A stretch of DNA of 64,000 bases from Alphaproteobacteria bacterium (GCA_024407875.1 JAKSVT010000002.1:49088-113087); one strand, 5' to 3'. Counted from the first letter of the stretch, positions 53,049 through 63,129 are shown. The notes: generated by a model from the sequence alone, not told the origin. A program made the numbers and translations.

Positions 53049-54386
53049 TTATGGATTTTCTACAAATTTTGTAAATTTTGCCCAAAATCCTTTTTTCTTC
53101 TTTTCCCGAGTTTCTTTTTCTTGTTCGAGTAGCTTTGTTGTTATGTATGATAATGTTCCAATACAAGTCATATATGATTGAGTAAATGCTGGGAATATTT
53201 TATCTATATCTTTTTGTGTAACATGAAGCATTTTTGCCTTATGTACTTTTTTGGTAGCTTGTATTAAGTTAGTTATAAAATCTTCAATTCCCGATAAGTT
53301 TGCTCCACCGCCAGTTATTACTATTGAATTAAAACAGTAGAACAGTTTTTTGTTTACTATATCATCAAATATAGAAGTAAATGTATTGTTTAAATTTGAA
53401 ACAATAATATTGCATAAATCAGCTTGATTAATTACTACATTATTTTCTTTTCTATCATCACCTAAAGAATTAAATTGAAATTCTTTCGTTTTATAATTTT
53501 CAAATAATATTGCTGATCCTTTTTCTTTTTTTAATCTTTCAGCATCATCATTTGAAATACCATATTTGTTTGTAATTTCTTGTGTTATATTATTTTGGCC
53601 AAATGGAAATATTTTGCAGTAAACGCATTGGTTTCTAAAAAATAAAGATGTTTTTGTTGTGCCTGCACCTAAGTCGATTACTAAAGCTCCATTGTTCAAT
53701 TCTTCTTTGTTTAAACAGGCTAGTCCAGTTGCAATTGGTGCCGCAATAATTTTTGAGGCCTTTAAATTGGCTTTTTCAAAAGCTCTTGTTTCATCTGTTA
53801 AGGTATTTTTTGAAACTATAATTGTATTTAAGGTAGAATATAAATTTTTGCCTGTTAAACCTTCAGGATTTTCAATGCATTTTTTTCCATCTAAATTATA
53901 AAAAATAGGGTAGCAATGTAAATAATGAGGATTTGCAATGATATTTAATTCATTCTCATTTTTTTGCTCATTGTTTTCTTTTGTTTTTGCTTCTAATTTT
54001 TCTAATTCTTTATTGATTTTTAGTTGTGTTTTGCTAATAGCGTTTTCCATATCACTAATTTCAACTTCTTCAGCAGGCAATTCTATTGAGTCAGTCGTAC
54101 TAATAGAAATACAACTTTTTATATTAGCTGTAGCAACAATATTTTTAATTTTTTTAGTGTTTTTTGAACCTTCAGTATTTGACAAAACTTTGCTAATAAT
54201 ATTTGCAATAGCCTTGATATTAACAATTTCAGATTGTTCAATTCCTTCAGATTTTATGCTGCAAATATTTTCAATATTAAAGCCATGATTGTTTTCATTA
54301 GGCTTTGCAATAACACAGCATGTTTTTTCTGTGCCAATATCTATTGCACAAATTAAGTCATCTGGATTTAAAACTGAAGAAGCCAT
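53049..54386 (-). CDS. ftsA: cell division protein FtsA
   Basis: Actin-like membrane tether for FtsZ. 445 residues. Phosphate loops AIDIGTEKTCCVIA and VIDLGAGTTKTSLF, the adenosine motif ITGGGANLSGI, and a basic amphipathic C-terminal helix (KKKGFWAKFTKFV) for membrane binding. The 1C subdomain contains a charged insertion (LEKLEAKTKENNEQKNENEL) longer than usual. Lies 12 bases after ftsQ. Confidence 0.92.
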   Translation of the reverse strand: MASSVLNPDDLICAIDIGTEKTCCVIAKPNENNHGFNIENICSIKSEGIEQSEIVNIKAIANIISKVLSNTEGSKNTKKIKNIVATANIKSCISISTTDSIELPAEEVEISDMENAISKTQLKINKELEKLEAKTKENNEQKNENELNIIANPHYLHCYPIFYNLDGKKCIENPEGLTGKNLYSTLNTIIVSKNTLTDETRAFEKANLKASKIIAAPIATGLACLNKEELNNGALVIDLGAGTTKTSLFFRNQCVYCKIFPFGQNNITQEITNKYGISNDDAERLKKEKGSAILFENYKTKEFQFNSLGDDRKENNVVINQADLCNIIVSNLNNTFTSIFDDIVNKKLFYCFNSIVITGGGANLSGIEDFITNLIQATKKVHKAKMLHVTQKDIDKIFPAFTQSYMTCIGTLSYITTKLLEQEKETREKKKKGFWAKFTKFVENP

Positions 54387-54398
54387 TTTGTTTCCTTT

Positions 54399-55223
54399 TT
54401 AAAGTGATAATTCTTTATAATTTTTTGTTGTTGATTTAATCTTTTTGCCATTTCTTGTATGAATTCTTAATTCATCGGTTCTTCTTAAATCAATTGTATC
54501 AATATCTCTATCTAATAGACGCATTTCCTTATCTAATTTGTATAGTCTATTCCATGCAGTAGCAGGATCATTTTCTGGAAGTTTAATTATTACACAATTA
54601 GGATCATCATGAACTCCATCTAAATAGATATTCCATCTACGATGTCCCATTCTTTGTGCTGCTCGTACTCTTCTATAAAGTTCTGGAATTTGTTCTAATA
54701 TCTTTAATAGTTCAGGAGTTTTTTCAATAGCTTCTTCACCAACTATTAAAGGTAACCCTAAAACAGTATGAACTTCGATTTCGACTAATTGACCTGTTTC
54801 ATCAATTGGTTTATAGACGTTTTTCTTTTTATAAACAGCAATAGGGGTTCTTTCTTTTATATCTATTTTTAGAGTATCTGGAAGACGCCTTTTTATAGTA
54901 GCTTCTTTTACCCATGGCAATCTTCTAATTTCTTCTCTTGTTCTCCATAAGTCTAAATTAATAATATGATTTCCAAGAGGAAAATATTTACTAATTTCTT
55001 CTTCTTTTGTTCTATTTAAACCTAAAATTTCTACATTTTTAATTTTATAATTAGAACTATATAAAATAGAATTAATGAATAGCTGAACCTTAGCTATACT
55101 ATCTATATAAAAATTAGAATTTTTAACTAGTTTTGGACCTTTTAAAATAACCAATGCTATAGCACAAACAAGAATGCTATATGAACTTAATTTGATTATG
55201 TTCTTTTTGTTTAATTCCCACAT
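54399..55223 (-). CDS. ftsQ: cell division protein FtsQ
   Basis: 274 residues: short cytoplasmic N-terminus, one membrane helix (about 12-29), the POTRA domain (KNVEILGLNRTKEEEISKYF to TLKIDIKERTPIAVYK) and the FtsQ/DivIB beta domain. Periplasmic scaffold that recruits FtsB/FtsL. The start overlaps the ddl stop by 13 bases. Confidence 0.92.
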   Translation of the reverse strand: MWELNKKNIIKLSSYSILVCAIALVILKGPKLVKNSNFYIDSIAKVQLFINSILYSSNYKIKNVEILGLNRTKEEEISKYFPLGNHIINLDLWRTREEIRRLPWVKEATIKRRLPDTLKIDIKERTPIAVYKKKNVYKPIDETGQLVEIEVHTVLGLPLIVGEEAIEKTPELLKILEQIPELYRRVRAAQRMGHRRWNIYLDGVHDDPNCVIIKLPENDPATAWNRLYKLDKEMRLLDRDIDTIDLRRTDELRIHTRNGKKIKSTTKNYKELSL

Positions 55224-56158
55224 TTTGCTGTCTCAACAAGAATTGAAACTAATTCTGGATAAGAAATTCCAATTGATTTAGCAATATCTGGAACTAATGA
55301 CAAGGATGTCATTCCAGGTTGTGTATTTGTTTCCAAAATAATTATTCTAGCAGGCTTAGATTTGTCTGTATCATCATATCTAAAATCAGATCTTGAAACC
55401 CCTCTACAACCTAAAGCATTATGGGCTTTAACAGCATATTCCATCATTTTTTCATAATCTTCTTTAGGCATTTTTGCAGGGCATTCATGAACTGCTCCAC
55501 CATTTGTGTATTTTGCTGTATAATCGTACCAATCAACAGAAGGTTTTATTTCTAATACACCTAATGCTTTTCCATCTAAAACAGCAACAGTCATTTCTCT
55601 TCCTGGAATATATTCTTCTGCCAAGATTTCTTCATTTTCAGCATAAGGATACTTTTCTCCTTCAAAAGGTTTTTTCTTATCATCTTTGTTAAAAATATAA
55701 ACACCTACTGAAGATCCATCACTTAATGGTTTTGTGATATATGGACGTGGTAATACATTATCATTTAAAATATCATTTTTGCTTACAATTTTGTCTTTAG
55801 CAACAGGGATTCCTGCCTGTTTATATACAGCTTTTGCTGTTGCTTTATTCATAGCTAAAGCTGATGCTAATCTTCCTGAGTGAGTATAAGGAATTTGCAT
55901 TAAGTCTAATAAACCTTGAATGCAACCATCCTCACCAAATTTTCCATGTAATGCATTGAAAATTACTTCTGGTTTTTTCTCGTTTATTTCTTTAACTAAC
56001 TTTTCGATATCAGGAGTTAATTCAATACCAAAAGCGTCATATCCTGCTTCTTTTAAAGCTTCTACAACATTTTTCCCGCTTGAAAAAGAAACTTCTCTTT
56101 CGGAGCTCATGCCACCCATTAAAACGCCAACTTTATTATATTTCTTATTCGTATTCAT
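55211..56158 (-). CDS. ddl: D-alanine--D-alanine ligase
   Basis: 315 residues from the ATG at 56158, which has AGAGGA upstream; the frame extends back into murB but without family similarity. Motifs: VGVLMGGMSSEREVSF, ALHGKFGEDGCIQG, the ATP-grasp segments and ETNTQPGMTSLSLVP at the C-terminus. Makes D-Ala-D-Ala for peptidoglycan precursors. Confidence 0.95.
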   Translation of the reverse strand: MNTNKKYNKVGVLMGGMSSEREVSFSSGKNVVEALKEAGYDAFGIELTPDIEKLVKEINEKKPEVIFNALHGKFGEDGCIQGLLDLMQIPYTHSGRLASALAMNKATAKAVYKQAGIPVAKDKIVSKNDILNDNVLPRPYITKPLSDGSSVGVYIFNKDDKKKPFEGEKYPYAENEEILAEEYIPGREMTVAVLDGKALGVLEIKPSVDWYDYTAKYTNGGAVHECPAKMPKEDYEKMMEYAVKAHNALGCRGVSRSDFRYDDTDKSKPARIIILETNTQPGMTSLSLVPDIAKSIGISYPELVSILVETAKCGN

Positions 56159-56171
56159 AGTAATCCTCTTA

Positions 56172-57137
56172 TTATTTAGCTCCGCCAAATGAACTGTACT
56201 TTTTTGTTTTGACACCAATACATCTAACTTCAGGTTCTAATAATATATTGCAACTTTCATATACTTTATTTTGAACTGTTTGTATTAGTGTCTCAAAATC
56301 CATTGCTGTTGCTTTGCCTGTATTAATAAAAAAGTTTGCATGCTTTTCACTAACCTGAGCATCTCCTACACGCATTCCTCTGCAACCTGCTTTTTCAATT
56401 AATTTCCATGCTTGTAAACCAATTGGATTTTTAAATACAGATCCTGCAGTTCTTACGCCTTGTGGCTGAGCAGCTTTTCTTTTTTCTTTAAATTCTTCCA
56501 TACGTTTTTTGATAACGTCTTTTTCTTCAGGAATTCCGCTTAAAATAGCATCTGTAAATATCCAACCAACAGGTAAAGCATTTAAACGATAATCAAAAGG
56601 AATTTCTTCTCTAGTTAATGTTATTTTAGTACCATTATTTGGTTCAATTCCATCCATTTGTAATACGCGTTCTGAAATAGAAGAATTGAAGGCGCCAGCA
56701 TTCATTCTTAAAGCTCCGCCTAATGTTCCTGGAATGCCAGATAAAAATTCAAAACCTGATAAATTATTTTCATATGCAAATTGTGCTAATTCCATATTTT
56801 TAGCTGCACATCCACATGAAATTTTGTTGCCTTCTAATAATTCAATTTTTGAAAAATTTTTACCTAATTTTACAACTACACCAGGTATTCCACCATCTCT
56901 AACTAACAAATTAGAGCAACCACCAATTATGGTAACAGGTATGTTCTTTTTAGCTTCGACAAAGAACATTAAATCTTCTTTATCTTCAGGCTCATATAAA
57001 ATATCAGCAGGACCACCTACACCTAACCATGTTAATTTTGATAAAGGAAAATTGGTTGTGATTTTTCCTCTAACAGGAGGCATATAATCCATAAAATTAA
57101 ATTTCTTTTTAAATAAGGAACTAAATATATTAAACAT
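56172..57137 (-). CDS. murB: UDP-N-acetylenolpyruvoylglucosamine reductase
   Basis: 321 residues. FAD-binding segments TWLGVGGPADILYEPE and IGGCSNLLVRDGGI, the FLSGIPGTLGGALRMNAGAF motif and the active-site region GSVFKNP with the late EVRCIG. Reduces UDP-GlcNAc-enolpyruvate to UDP-MurNAc. Between murC and ddl in the cluster. Confidence 0.96.
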   Translation of the reverse strand: MFNIFSSLFKKKFNFMDYMPPVRGKITTNFPLSKLTWLGVGGPADILYEPEDKEDLMFFVEAKKNIPVTIIGGCSNLLVRDGGIPGVVVKLGKNFSKIELLEGNKISCGCAAKNMELAQFAYENNLSGFEFLSGIPGTLGGALRMNAGAFNSSISERVLQMDGIEPNNGTKITLTREEIPFDYRLNALPVGWIFTDAILSGIPEEKDVIKKRMEEFKEKRKAAQPQGVRTAGSVFKNPIGLQAWKLIEKAGCRGMRVGDAQVSEKHANFFINTGKATAMDFETLIQTVQNKVYESCNILLEPEVRCIGVKTKKYSSFGGAK

Positions 57138-57142
57138 AATTT

Positions 57143-58564
57143 TTAGCCTTTTTTATTTAAGTTTTTGAGTTCATTAGCAAGTTCTTTTGCCCAAGAAGAT
57201 ATAGTTCCAGCTCCCAAGCATAAGACTATATCACCAGGTTCTGCTATTTCATTTACTGTACGTGCTAGCTCGGTAGAAGATGCTAATTCTAATACATTTC
57301 TATGTCCATGTACTCTTAAGCCTTCTGCTAATGCATGTTTATTAATGTTTTCAATTGGAGTTTCTCCGGCAGAATAAATATCAGCAATAACAACTGTATC
57401 TGCATCATTAAATGCTGTGCAGAACATATCAAATAAGTTCTTTACACGACTGTATCTGTGAGGTTGGAATACCGCAATAACTTTATTTTTTGCAACATCT
57501 CTAGCTGCTTTAATGGTTGCCATGATCTCTGTTGGATGATGTGCGTAATCGTCAATAATAGTGATGTTATTAAATTCACCACGTTTTGTGAAACGTCTTT
57601 GAACACCTTTGAATTTTGATAATCCTGCTTTTATAGTTTCGCCGTCAACACCAATATGTAAACATACGCCAATACATGCTAAAGCATTTTGTACATTGTG
57701 ACGTCCATAGCAAGGAAGAGGGATGTTTTCAATTTTATATTCTTTTTTAGTCGGACTTATTTCTGGGGCAATTACAGCATCAAATGTAATTAATCCAGGT
57801 TCAGCTTTTATGTTTTGAGCATGGACCATTGCTTGATTGTTGAAGCCGTATGTAATTAATAATCTATCAGAAACTTTGGCTATCATATTTTGAATTTCTG
57901 GATGATCTAAGCATAAACAAGCAAATCCATAAAAAGGAATGTTTTGTACAAATGATAAAAAAGCTTCTTTCATTTTATCATATGAACCGTAATAGTCTAA
58001 ATGTTCCGGGTCCATATTAGTTACAACAACAGCTGTTGCTGGTAACTTAATAAAACTTCCATCGGATTCATCTGCTTCAGCAACTAACCACTTACCTTGT
58101 CCTAGATGAGCGCTTGTTCCAAAAGAATTTATTATTCCTCCATTTGCTACTGTAGGATCTAATTTAGCTTCTGTTAATACTGTGCCGATCATAGATGTTG
58201 TTGTTGTTTTTCCATGTGTACCACCAACAGCTATAGACCATTTTAAACGCATTAATTCAGCTAGCATTTCAGCTCTACGAACTACGGGAATTCTGTGTAA
58301 TCTAGCAGCTTCGACTTCAGGGTTATTGTTATGAATAGCACTTGATACTACAACTACACCAGCATTTTTAATGTTTTCTGCGTTATGACCGATTTCAATA
58401 TGTATTCCCATATCGCGTAATCTTTTTACGTTTGATGAGTCTGAAATATCCGATCCTTGTACAGGGTATCCCAAATTATGCATTAACTCAGCGATGCAGC
58501 TCATTCCTGAACCGCCAATTCCTACAAAATGCAATGTTCCCATTTCAAAAGGTAAATTATTCAT
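57143..58564 (-). CDS. murC: UDP-N-acetylmuramate--L-alanine ligase
   Basis: 473 residues. N-terminal FVGIGGSGMSCIAELMHNLG, the Mur-ligase P-loop GGTHGKTTTTSMI, NMDPEHLDYY and DDYAHHPTEI. Adds L-alanine to UDP-MurNAc with ATP. Opens the visible cell-wall/division series on the minus strand; murG, often its neighbour, is elsewhere in this genome. Confidence 0.97.
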   Translation of the reverse strand: MNNLPFEMGTLHFVGIGGSGMSCIAELMHNLGYPVQGSDISDSSNVKRLRDMGIHIEIGHNAENIKNAGVVVVSSAIHNNNPEVEAARLHRIPVVRRAEMLAELMRLKWSIAVGGTHGKTTTTSMIGTVLTEAKLDPTVANGGIINSFGTSAHLGQGKWLVAEADESDGSFIKLPATAVVVTNMDPEHLDYYGSYDKMKEAFLSFVQNIPFYGFACLCLDHPEIQNMIAKVSDRLLITYGFNNQAMVHAQNIKAEPGLITFDAVIAPEISPTKKEYKIENIPLPCYGRHNVQNALACIGVCLHIGVDGETIKAGLSKFKGVQRRFTKRGEFNNITIIDDYAHHPTEIMATIKAARDVAKNKVIAVFQPHRYSRVKNLFDMFCTAFNDADTVVIADIYSAGETPIENINKHALAEGLRVHGHRNVLELASSTELARTVNEIAEPGDIVLCLGAGTISSWAKELANELKNLNKKG

Positions 58565-58661
58565 CTAAGTTTGTCCTAAAAGTAGCATAGAATTTCACAT
58601 ACTTAGTATGAAGTTTAGCTTAATCTGGTTAAATTTTATTTAAATTTTGAAAAAAACGTAA

Positions 58662-59234
58662 TTATTCAATTGTGTAAATAAATATTTTTGCTGGTAAAAA
58701 AAAGTAATTTTTTTTGTCAGTGTTTACTTCATTGATACATTTTAGCTTAGGTAGTTCAAAACATTCAGAAATGATAATTGAACCTTTTGGCATTTCACTT
58801 GCTAATTTTTGAGATAATTCTTTTGCTATTTCGTTTCCTGTAAACAAAATTGCAAAATTGGTTTTTGTATAGTCAGCTTTCATAAAATCTTGACGATATA
58901 CACTAACATTTTTACGCTTTTTGCATCTAATTTTTGCTAAGAAATATGGAAATTTATCCCATTCGTAGCCAATAAACTTATGGTTGGAAAATTTATCGGC
59001 CAATTTGCATATAATTCTAGCATCTCCACAGCCTAATTCAGCAATGTTCATTTGGGAATTGTTTTCTAAATATTCTGAAATGATTTTAACAATTTCATTA
59101 ACCACTTTTTTGGTTGTAGGAACAAAAGGAGGGTACTTGCCTCTTTTTGATTTTATAAAAAATACATATATAAAATAATATTCTGCTATAATAGCAATAA
59201 CGATCAAAATGAAATTTATTATATCTAAAATCAT
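58662..59234 (-). CDS. membrane-anchored class I methyltransferase-like protein
   Basis: 190 residues. One N-terminal membrane helix (IINFILIVIAIIAEYYFIYV), then a Rossmann methyltransferase fold: motif I AELGCGDARIICKLA, an acidic IGYEWDKF at the end of strand 2 and a later PKGSIIISECFEL. The substrate cannot be read. Six bases separate it from the LRR gene upstream on the same strand, so the two are probably co-transcribed. Confidence 0.75.
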   Translation of the reverse strand: MILDIINFILIVIAIIAEYYFIYVFFIKSKRGKYPPFVPTTKKVVNEIVKIISEYLENNSQMNIAELGCGDARIICKLADKFSNHKFIGYEWDKFPYFLAKIRCKKRKNVSVYRQDFMKADYTKTNFAILFTGNEIAKELSQKLASEMPKGSIIISECFELPKLKCINEVNTDKKNYFFLPAKIFIYTIE

Positions 59235-59239
59235 TTGTT

Positions 59240-60592
59240 TTATTTGGATTTTGAATTTTTAACTTTGCCAATAACAGCATTCATCATAACTTGGTTTTTG
59301 TTTCTTTGGAAAACTCCTTTGCCGTATTTTTCTAAATAAGGAGCTCTGTTTTCTTCAGAAACTAAATTCCATGTTTTTTGCATTTCGACAGCATCTTTCC
59401 AATTTTTATGATTAAATACTCTGTCTAATTGTCTGTTCTTTGCAATGATGTCAATCAATTGAATACCATCAGCATTTTTGCTAGCAAAGTCTGAACTGTC
59501 TAATTGAACGTTTAATTCTTTAGTTCTTTTTGTAATTAATTCAAAAGCGTCGCATGAAGCGGCATCAAAAATAACACCAGATTCAATTAAATCTTTTTTA
59601 CTTGTAGCAGATTTAATTTTCCCTAATAAAGGCTGCGATCTTAAAAGTTTTTTAGAAATTAAAGCTTCAGAACATTCAAAGTAAGAGCTTGTATCAACTT
59701 CAGTCTTTAAACCTTTAAAGTTATTTTCGCCTTCTTCTGAAAAACAATTGCCTGATAAATTAGCATATTGAACAGATGATTTAGTTAATGCTTGAGATAA
59801 TCTAGATGCATCATAGTCTTGTAAATGACAGCCCGCTAATTCGATCATTTTTAAATTTTTTAATTCAGGCAATTTCTTTAAAAATCCATCAAAGTTGCAT
59901 TCTTTAATGTCAGTCTTTGAAAGGTTAATATATTCTGTTGATGGAGATAATTTGTTCCAATCAAATTCAGCGTGAGCACGTCTAGATAATCCCTTTTCTA
60001 AAGACATGTTTTTATACGTAAATCTGTGAAGTAAATGATTTTCTGCTAAATTTAGAGCAGATTCTCCTAAAGCTTTTTCTTTATTATCAATAAAAGCTGC
60101 ACGACAGTTGTCAAATTTCAAAGCTTTTAAATTTTCACAAGTAAGGTTAACCCCAATACTTCCTACAATTTCACAATTTACTAAAGATAAGGCTTCGACA
60201 GCGTGATAGTTTTTAGAACCTTTAGTCTCAATTGAGTAACTTCCGTTTTGAAGAGTTAAGTCTTTAATTGGAGATTCTTTATCACATAAAGCGGCATTAA
60301 TATTTTCTTGTAAAAAATTTTCTGAATAATGATCTAAAACAACACGATCTTTTTTTGATTTTTTTACAACGCTTAAAACTTCTTCTGCATTAAAAAAGTC
60401 TAAATCAACATTTGCTTTTTGGTTTTTATCAAAAACTTGTGCTGCAAGACCACGGCCTAATCTGACCATATTAGGTTCGTCAATTTGCATGCTATCACAT
60501 TTTTGATCATTTCTGATTTTAGCTGCTTCAACGCATGAATTGTATGCTTGCATTTCAGTGTATTGTTTATCTTTATTCATGTCAGTACTCAT
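59240..60592 (-). CDS. leucine-rich-repeat protein 3
   Basis: 450 residues, full-length paralogue of the LRR protein at 10415-11725. Shared landmarks: the N-terminal helical region, LKDLTLQN-type strands, STEYINLSKTDIKECNFDGF versus LEYLNLSKTDVMNADFDGL, and the C-terminal module (SKNADGIQLIDIIAKNRQLD, VFNHKNW, VEMQKTWNLVSEE, KNQVMMNAV). It lies 47 kb away from the AAA+/VWA operon, so the LRR family is dispersed. No signal peptide. Likely a further client or adaptor of the same machine; this is inference. Confidence 0.8.
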   Translation of the reverse strand: MSTDMNKDKQYTEMQAYNSCVEAAKIRNDQKCDSMQIDEPNMVRLGRGLAAQVFDKNQKANVDLDFFNAEEVLSVVKKSKKDRVVLDHYSENFLQENINAALCDKESPIKDLTLQNGSYSIETKGSKNYHAVEALSLVNCEIVGSIGVNLTCENLKALKFDNCRAAFIDNKEKALGESALNLAENHLLHRFTYKNMSLEKGLSRRAHAEFDWNKLSPSTEYINLSKTDIKECNFDGFLKKLPELKNLKMIELAGCHLQDYDASRLSQALTKSSVQYANLSGNCFSEEGENNFKGLKTEVDTSSYFECSEALISKKLLRSQPLLGKIKSATSKKDLIESGVIFDAASCDAFELITKRTKELNVQLDSSDFASKNADGIQLIDIIAKNRQLDRVFNHKNWKDAVEMQKTWNLVSEENRAPYLEKYGKGVFQRNKNQVMMNAVIGKVKNSKSK

Positions 60593-60642
60593 TAATTTTT
60601 TATAAGATTACTGAGTATAATATAAATAGGAGCAAATTTCCA

Positions 60643-61842
60643 CTAAAGTTTTATTTTTCCGATTCTTTCGATTGCGCGAATTGTGTTTTCTCTTGTTCCA
60701 AAAGATGTTAAACGTACATAGCCTTCGCCGTATGTACCAAAACCACTTCCTGGAGTTGAAATTATTTCAGCTTGTGTTAATAATGCTTCAAATAATTTAA
60801 CAGAAGTAACCCCATTTGGTGCTTTCATCCATATATATGGAGCATCAATACCACCAAAAGCCTCAAAACCACATTCTTTTAAGCCTGTTCTAATTAAACG
60901 TGCATTTTCCATATAGTAATCAATTGTGGCTTTTACTTGTTTTTTGCCAGCTTCTGTGTAAATAGCTTCAGCACCACGTTGAACAATATAAGCTACACCA
61001 TTAAATTTGGTTGTATGTCTTCTTGCCCACAATGGATTTAATTCAATATCTTTACCATTTGGATCTAAAGCTTTTAATGCATGAGGAATTACCATATATG
61101 CACAACGTACGCCAGTAAAACCTGCTGTTTTAGAAAAAGATCTTAATTCTATAGCAACTTCTTTAGCGCCTTCAATTTCATAAATGCTTTGAGGAATTCC
61201 AGGTGTTCTTATATATTCTTTGTAAGCAGAGTCAAAAATGATAATTGCATTTTTTTCTTTTGCGTACTTAACCCATTTTTTTAAGTCTTCTTTTGTCATA
61301 ACAGATCCTGTAGGATTGTTTGGAGAACATAGATAGATTAAGTCACAATCTGTTTGCGGTAGAGAAGGAGAAAAATTATCACTTTCTTTACAAGGCAAAA
61401 ATGTCAATTCTCTTCCTGCCATTATATTAGTATCTCTATATACAGGGTAAACAGGATCAGGAATTGCAACTTTTGCAGTAACATCAAAAATTTCTTGAAT
61501 ATTGCCTACATCGCATTTGGATCCATCAGATATAAAAATTTCATCTAAAGCGATATCAATTCCTTTTGCTTTGTAGTCATTTTCAATGATAGCTTTTCTT
61601 AAAAATTCATATCCTTGTTCAGGACCATAACCACGTAAAGTTTCTGCTTTTGCCATTTCATCTGTGGCTTTGTGCATAGCTTCAATACTTGCCATAGGAA
61701 TAGGTTGTGTAACATCCCCAATACCCAAAGAAATAACATCGGCATTTGGGTGTGTATCTTTATATTCTTTTACTGTTTTTGCAACTTGTTGAAATAAGTA
61801 AACAACAGGCAACTTAAAGTAATTTGGATTTGCTTTAATCAT
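60643..61842 (-). CDS. dapL: LL-diaminopimelate aminotransferase
   Basis: 399 residues, PLP-dependent class I aminotransferase converting tetrahydrodipicolinate directly to LL-diaminopimelate. The opening NPNYFKLPVVYLFQQVAKTV and VISLGIGDVTQPIP, the SPNNPTGSVM and the PLP-lysine region RSFSKTAGFTGVRCAY are characteristic of DapL. I use the ATG at 61842 with AAGGAA upstream; the codon before it is TTG. Its presence implies the short aminotransferase branch of lysine and peptidoglycan precursor synthesis. Confidence 0.92.
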   Translation of the reverse strand: MIKANPNYFKLPVVYLFQQVAKTVKEYKDTHPNADVISLGIGDVTQPIPMASIEAMHKATDEMAKAETLRGYGPEQGYEFLRKAIIENDYKAKGIDIALDEIFISDGSKCDVGNIQEIFDVTAKVAIPDPVYPVYRDTNIMAGRELTFLPCKESDNFSPSLPQTDCDLIYLCSPNNPTGSVMTKEDLKKWVKYAKEKNAIIIFDSAYKEYIRTPGIPQSIYEIEGAKEVAIELRSFSKTAGFTGVRCAYMVIPHALKALDPNGKDIELNPLWARRHTTKFNGVAYIVQRGAEAIYTEAGKKQVKATIDYYMENARLIRTGLKECGFEAFGGIDAPYIWMKAPNGVTSVKLFEALLTQAEIISTPGSGFGTYGEGYVRLTSFGTRENTIRAIERIGKIKL

Positions 61843-61865
61843 CAACGTATTCCTTAAAATATTTT

Positions 61866-62204
61866 TTAGACGCTTCTAAAAATAGGAGCTTTATAAATTT
61901 GCTCAGGCTCACCATGAGCATCAATTTCACAAACTAAAATAGATTTTCTATCTTTAAGTTCGTTTACTAATTTTTCTGGTAAATTTTCTATTTCAAATTG
62001 AGGTTGTTCTGTAGATTTAATTAAAATAGCATTTGATTTGTCTAAACTAATAAATGGGTCTTTTGCAATTCCTGAAATGGCATTATTAAATACTAGCATC
62101 AAATCATCATTCAATGTTGTAGTAAAATCATATTCATTCATTTTAATTACAGTAGAAAGTAAAGGTTTGTAGCTTTCAGACTTCTTTTCTTTTTTTAATA
62201 CCAT
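61866..62204 (-). CDS. hypothetical protein, 112 aa
   Basis: No family recognised. Soluble, with a basic N-terminus (VLKKEKKSESYK) and a mixed alpha/beta body. Its start overlaps the end of the lipoprotein gene upstream by ten bases, so the two are translationally coupled and probably act together. Confidence 0.65.
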   Translation of the reverse strand: MVLKKEKKSESYKPLLSTVIKMNEYDFTTTLNDDLMLVFNNAISGIAKDPFISLDKSNAILIKSTEQPQFEIENLPEKLVNELKDRKSILVCEIDAHGEPEQIYKAPIFRSV

Positions 62205-62773
62205 TCTTTGCTACCTTTTTCTCTTTTTAGAGCTTCGAACCATTCACCAACTTGATTGTTCTCTTTGTCAAATAATACAAACATTACACCAAGAGCTTTT
62301 TCTTCAGCATTTTCATCAGATTTTTGTTCAACTTCGCTTAACTCAACATCTAAAACATAATCGTAAGGTTCTGTTCCATCTGTCATCCATACTAAACGAG
62401 AATGCATCAATTCTTGTTCTACAGCTTCATGAATAATTGCTGGTCTGATTTTTGATGCGTTAGGGTTATAATTTAAAATATCTCTTAGTGCAATTTTAGG
62501 ACGGCTTTCAGCATTCTTAAACAAGTCATCTTTGAGCATTTGTTCAAGCACTCTGTTAGATAAAACTATGTAGTCTTGATCTAAAGGACCTGCACCATCT
62601 TTAATTTTTAAATATGTCATATAGTCAACACTATGTTTCCAATCATCGGGTTCATCATAGATAACATCTGCATTTTGTGCCCAATATTTTTCATTTGTAG
62701 ATGAACAAGCCGTTATATTAATCAATATAAAAGCTAAAGAAATTGAAAATATAAAATGTTTAATTATATTCAT
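62195..62773 (-). CDS. lipoprotein, LpoB-like
   Basis: 192 residues with a lipoprotein signal (FIFSISLAFILINITACSS; lipidated Cys23). The mature part has the pattern of the LpoB penicillin-binding-protein activator family: an N-terminal flexible section, DYIVLSNRVLEQMLKDDLF, KIALRDILNYN, a DYVLDVELSEVEQ strand and a C-terminal VLFDKENNQVGEWFEALKRE. LpoB activates PBP1b from the outer membrane; the assignment is moderate, since the similarity is of fold pattern rather than strong motifs. Coupled to the 112-aa gene downstream. Confidence 0.65.
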   Translation of the reverse strand: MNIIKHFIFSISLAFILINITACSSTNEKYWAQNADVIYDEPDDWKHSVDYMTYLKIKDGAGPLDQDYIVLSNRVLEQMLKDDLFKNAESRPKIALRDILNYNPNASKIRPAIIHEAVEQELMHSRLVWMTDGTEPYDYVLDVELSEVEQKSDENAEEKALGVMFVLFDKENNQVGEWFEALKREKGSKEWY

Positions 62774-62784
62774 TTTTAGTGCTC

Positions 62785-63129
62785 TTAAAATGTAGAACCG
62801 TTAAATCCCCACATGTTTCCTGGAACTGATGAAAATTCAATATAAATACGATTAGATGGTACGTGTAATTTATCTTCAATCATTTTTGTTAATGTTGCAG
62901 ATAATTCAGGTATTTTACTTTGTGGTAGCCCAACACTTTTCATTTCCATATAAACACAAGGTGTAACTTTAGCACCAAAAATTAAATGTTGATTTTCTAC
63001 AACGTTTACCATTACATAAGCTTCTGGTTTTTCAACTGTTTCTGCTACAACTTTTGAAGCATAATTCATTAATGCATTGCATACAGTTTTTTCTAAAGGT
63101 AAGTTTGTTTTAATCATTAAAAATGGCAT
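62785..63129 (-). CDS. MIF-like tautomerase
   Basis: 114 residues with the macrophage migration inhibitory factor fold: Pro2 as catalytic base directly after Met1, a central VVENQHLIFGAKVTPCVYME, and the C-terminal NMWGFNGSTF that parallels the NSTF end of animal MIF. It may tautomerise phenylpyruvate-like keto acids; the animal proteins are also cytokines. No signal peptide. Twelve bases before the lipoprotein gene on the same strand. Confidence 0.88.
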   Translation of the reverse strand: MPFLMIKTNLPLEKTVCNALMNYASKVVAETVEKPEAYVMVNVVENQHLIFGAKVTPCVYMEMKSVGLPQSKIPELSATLTKMIEDKLHVPSNRIYIEFSSVPGNMWGFNGSTF

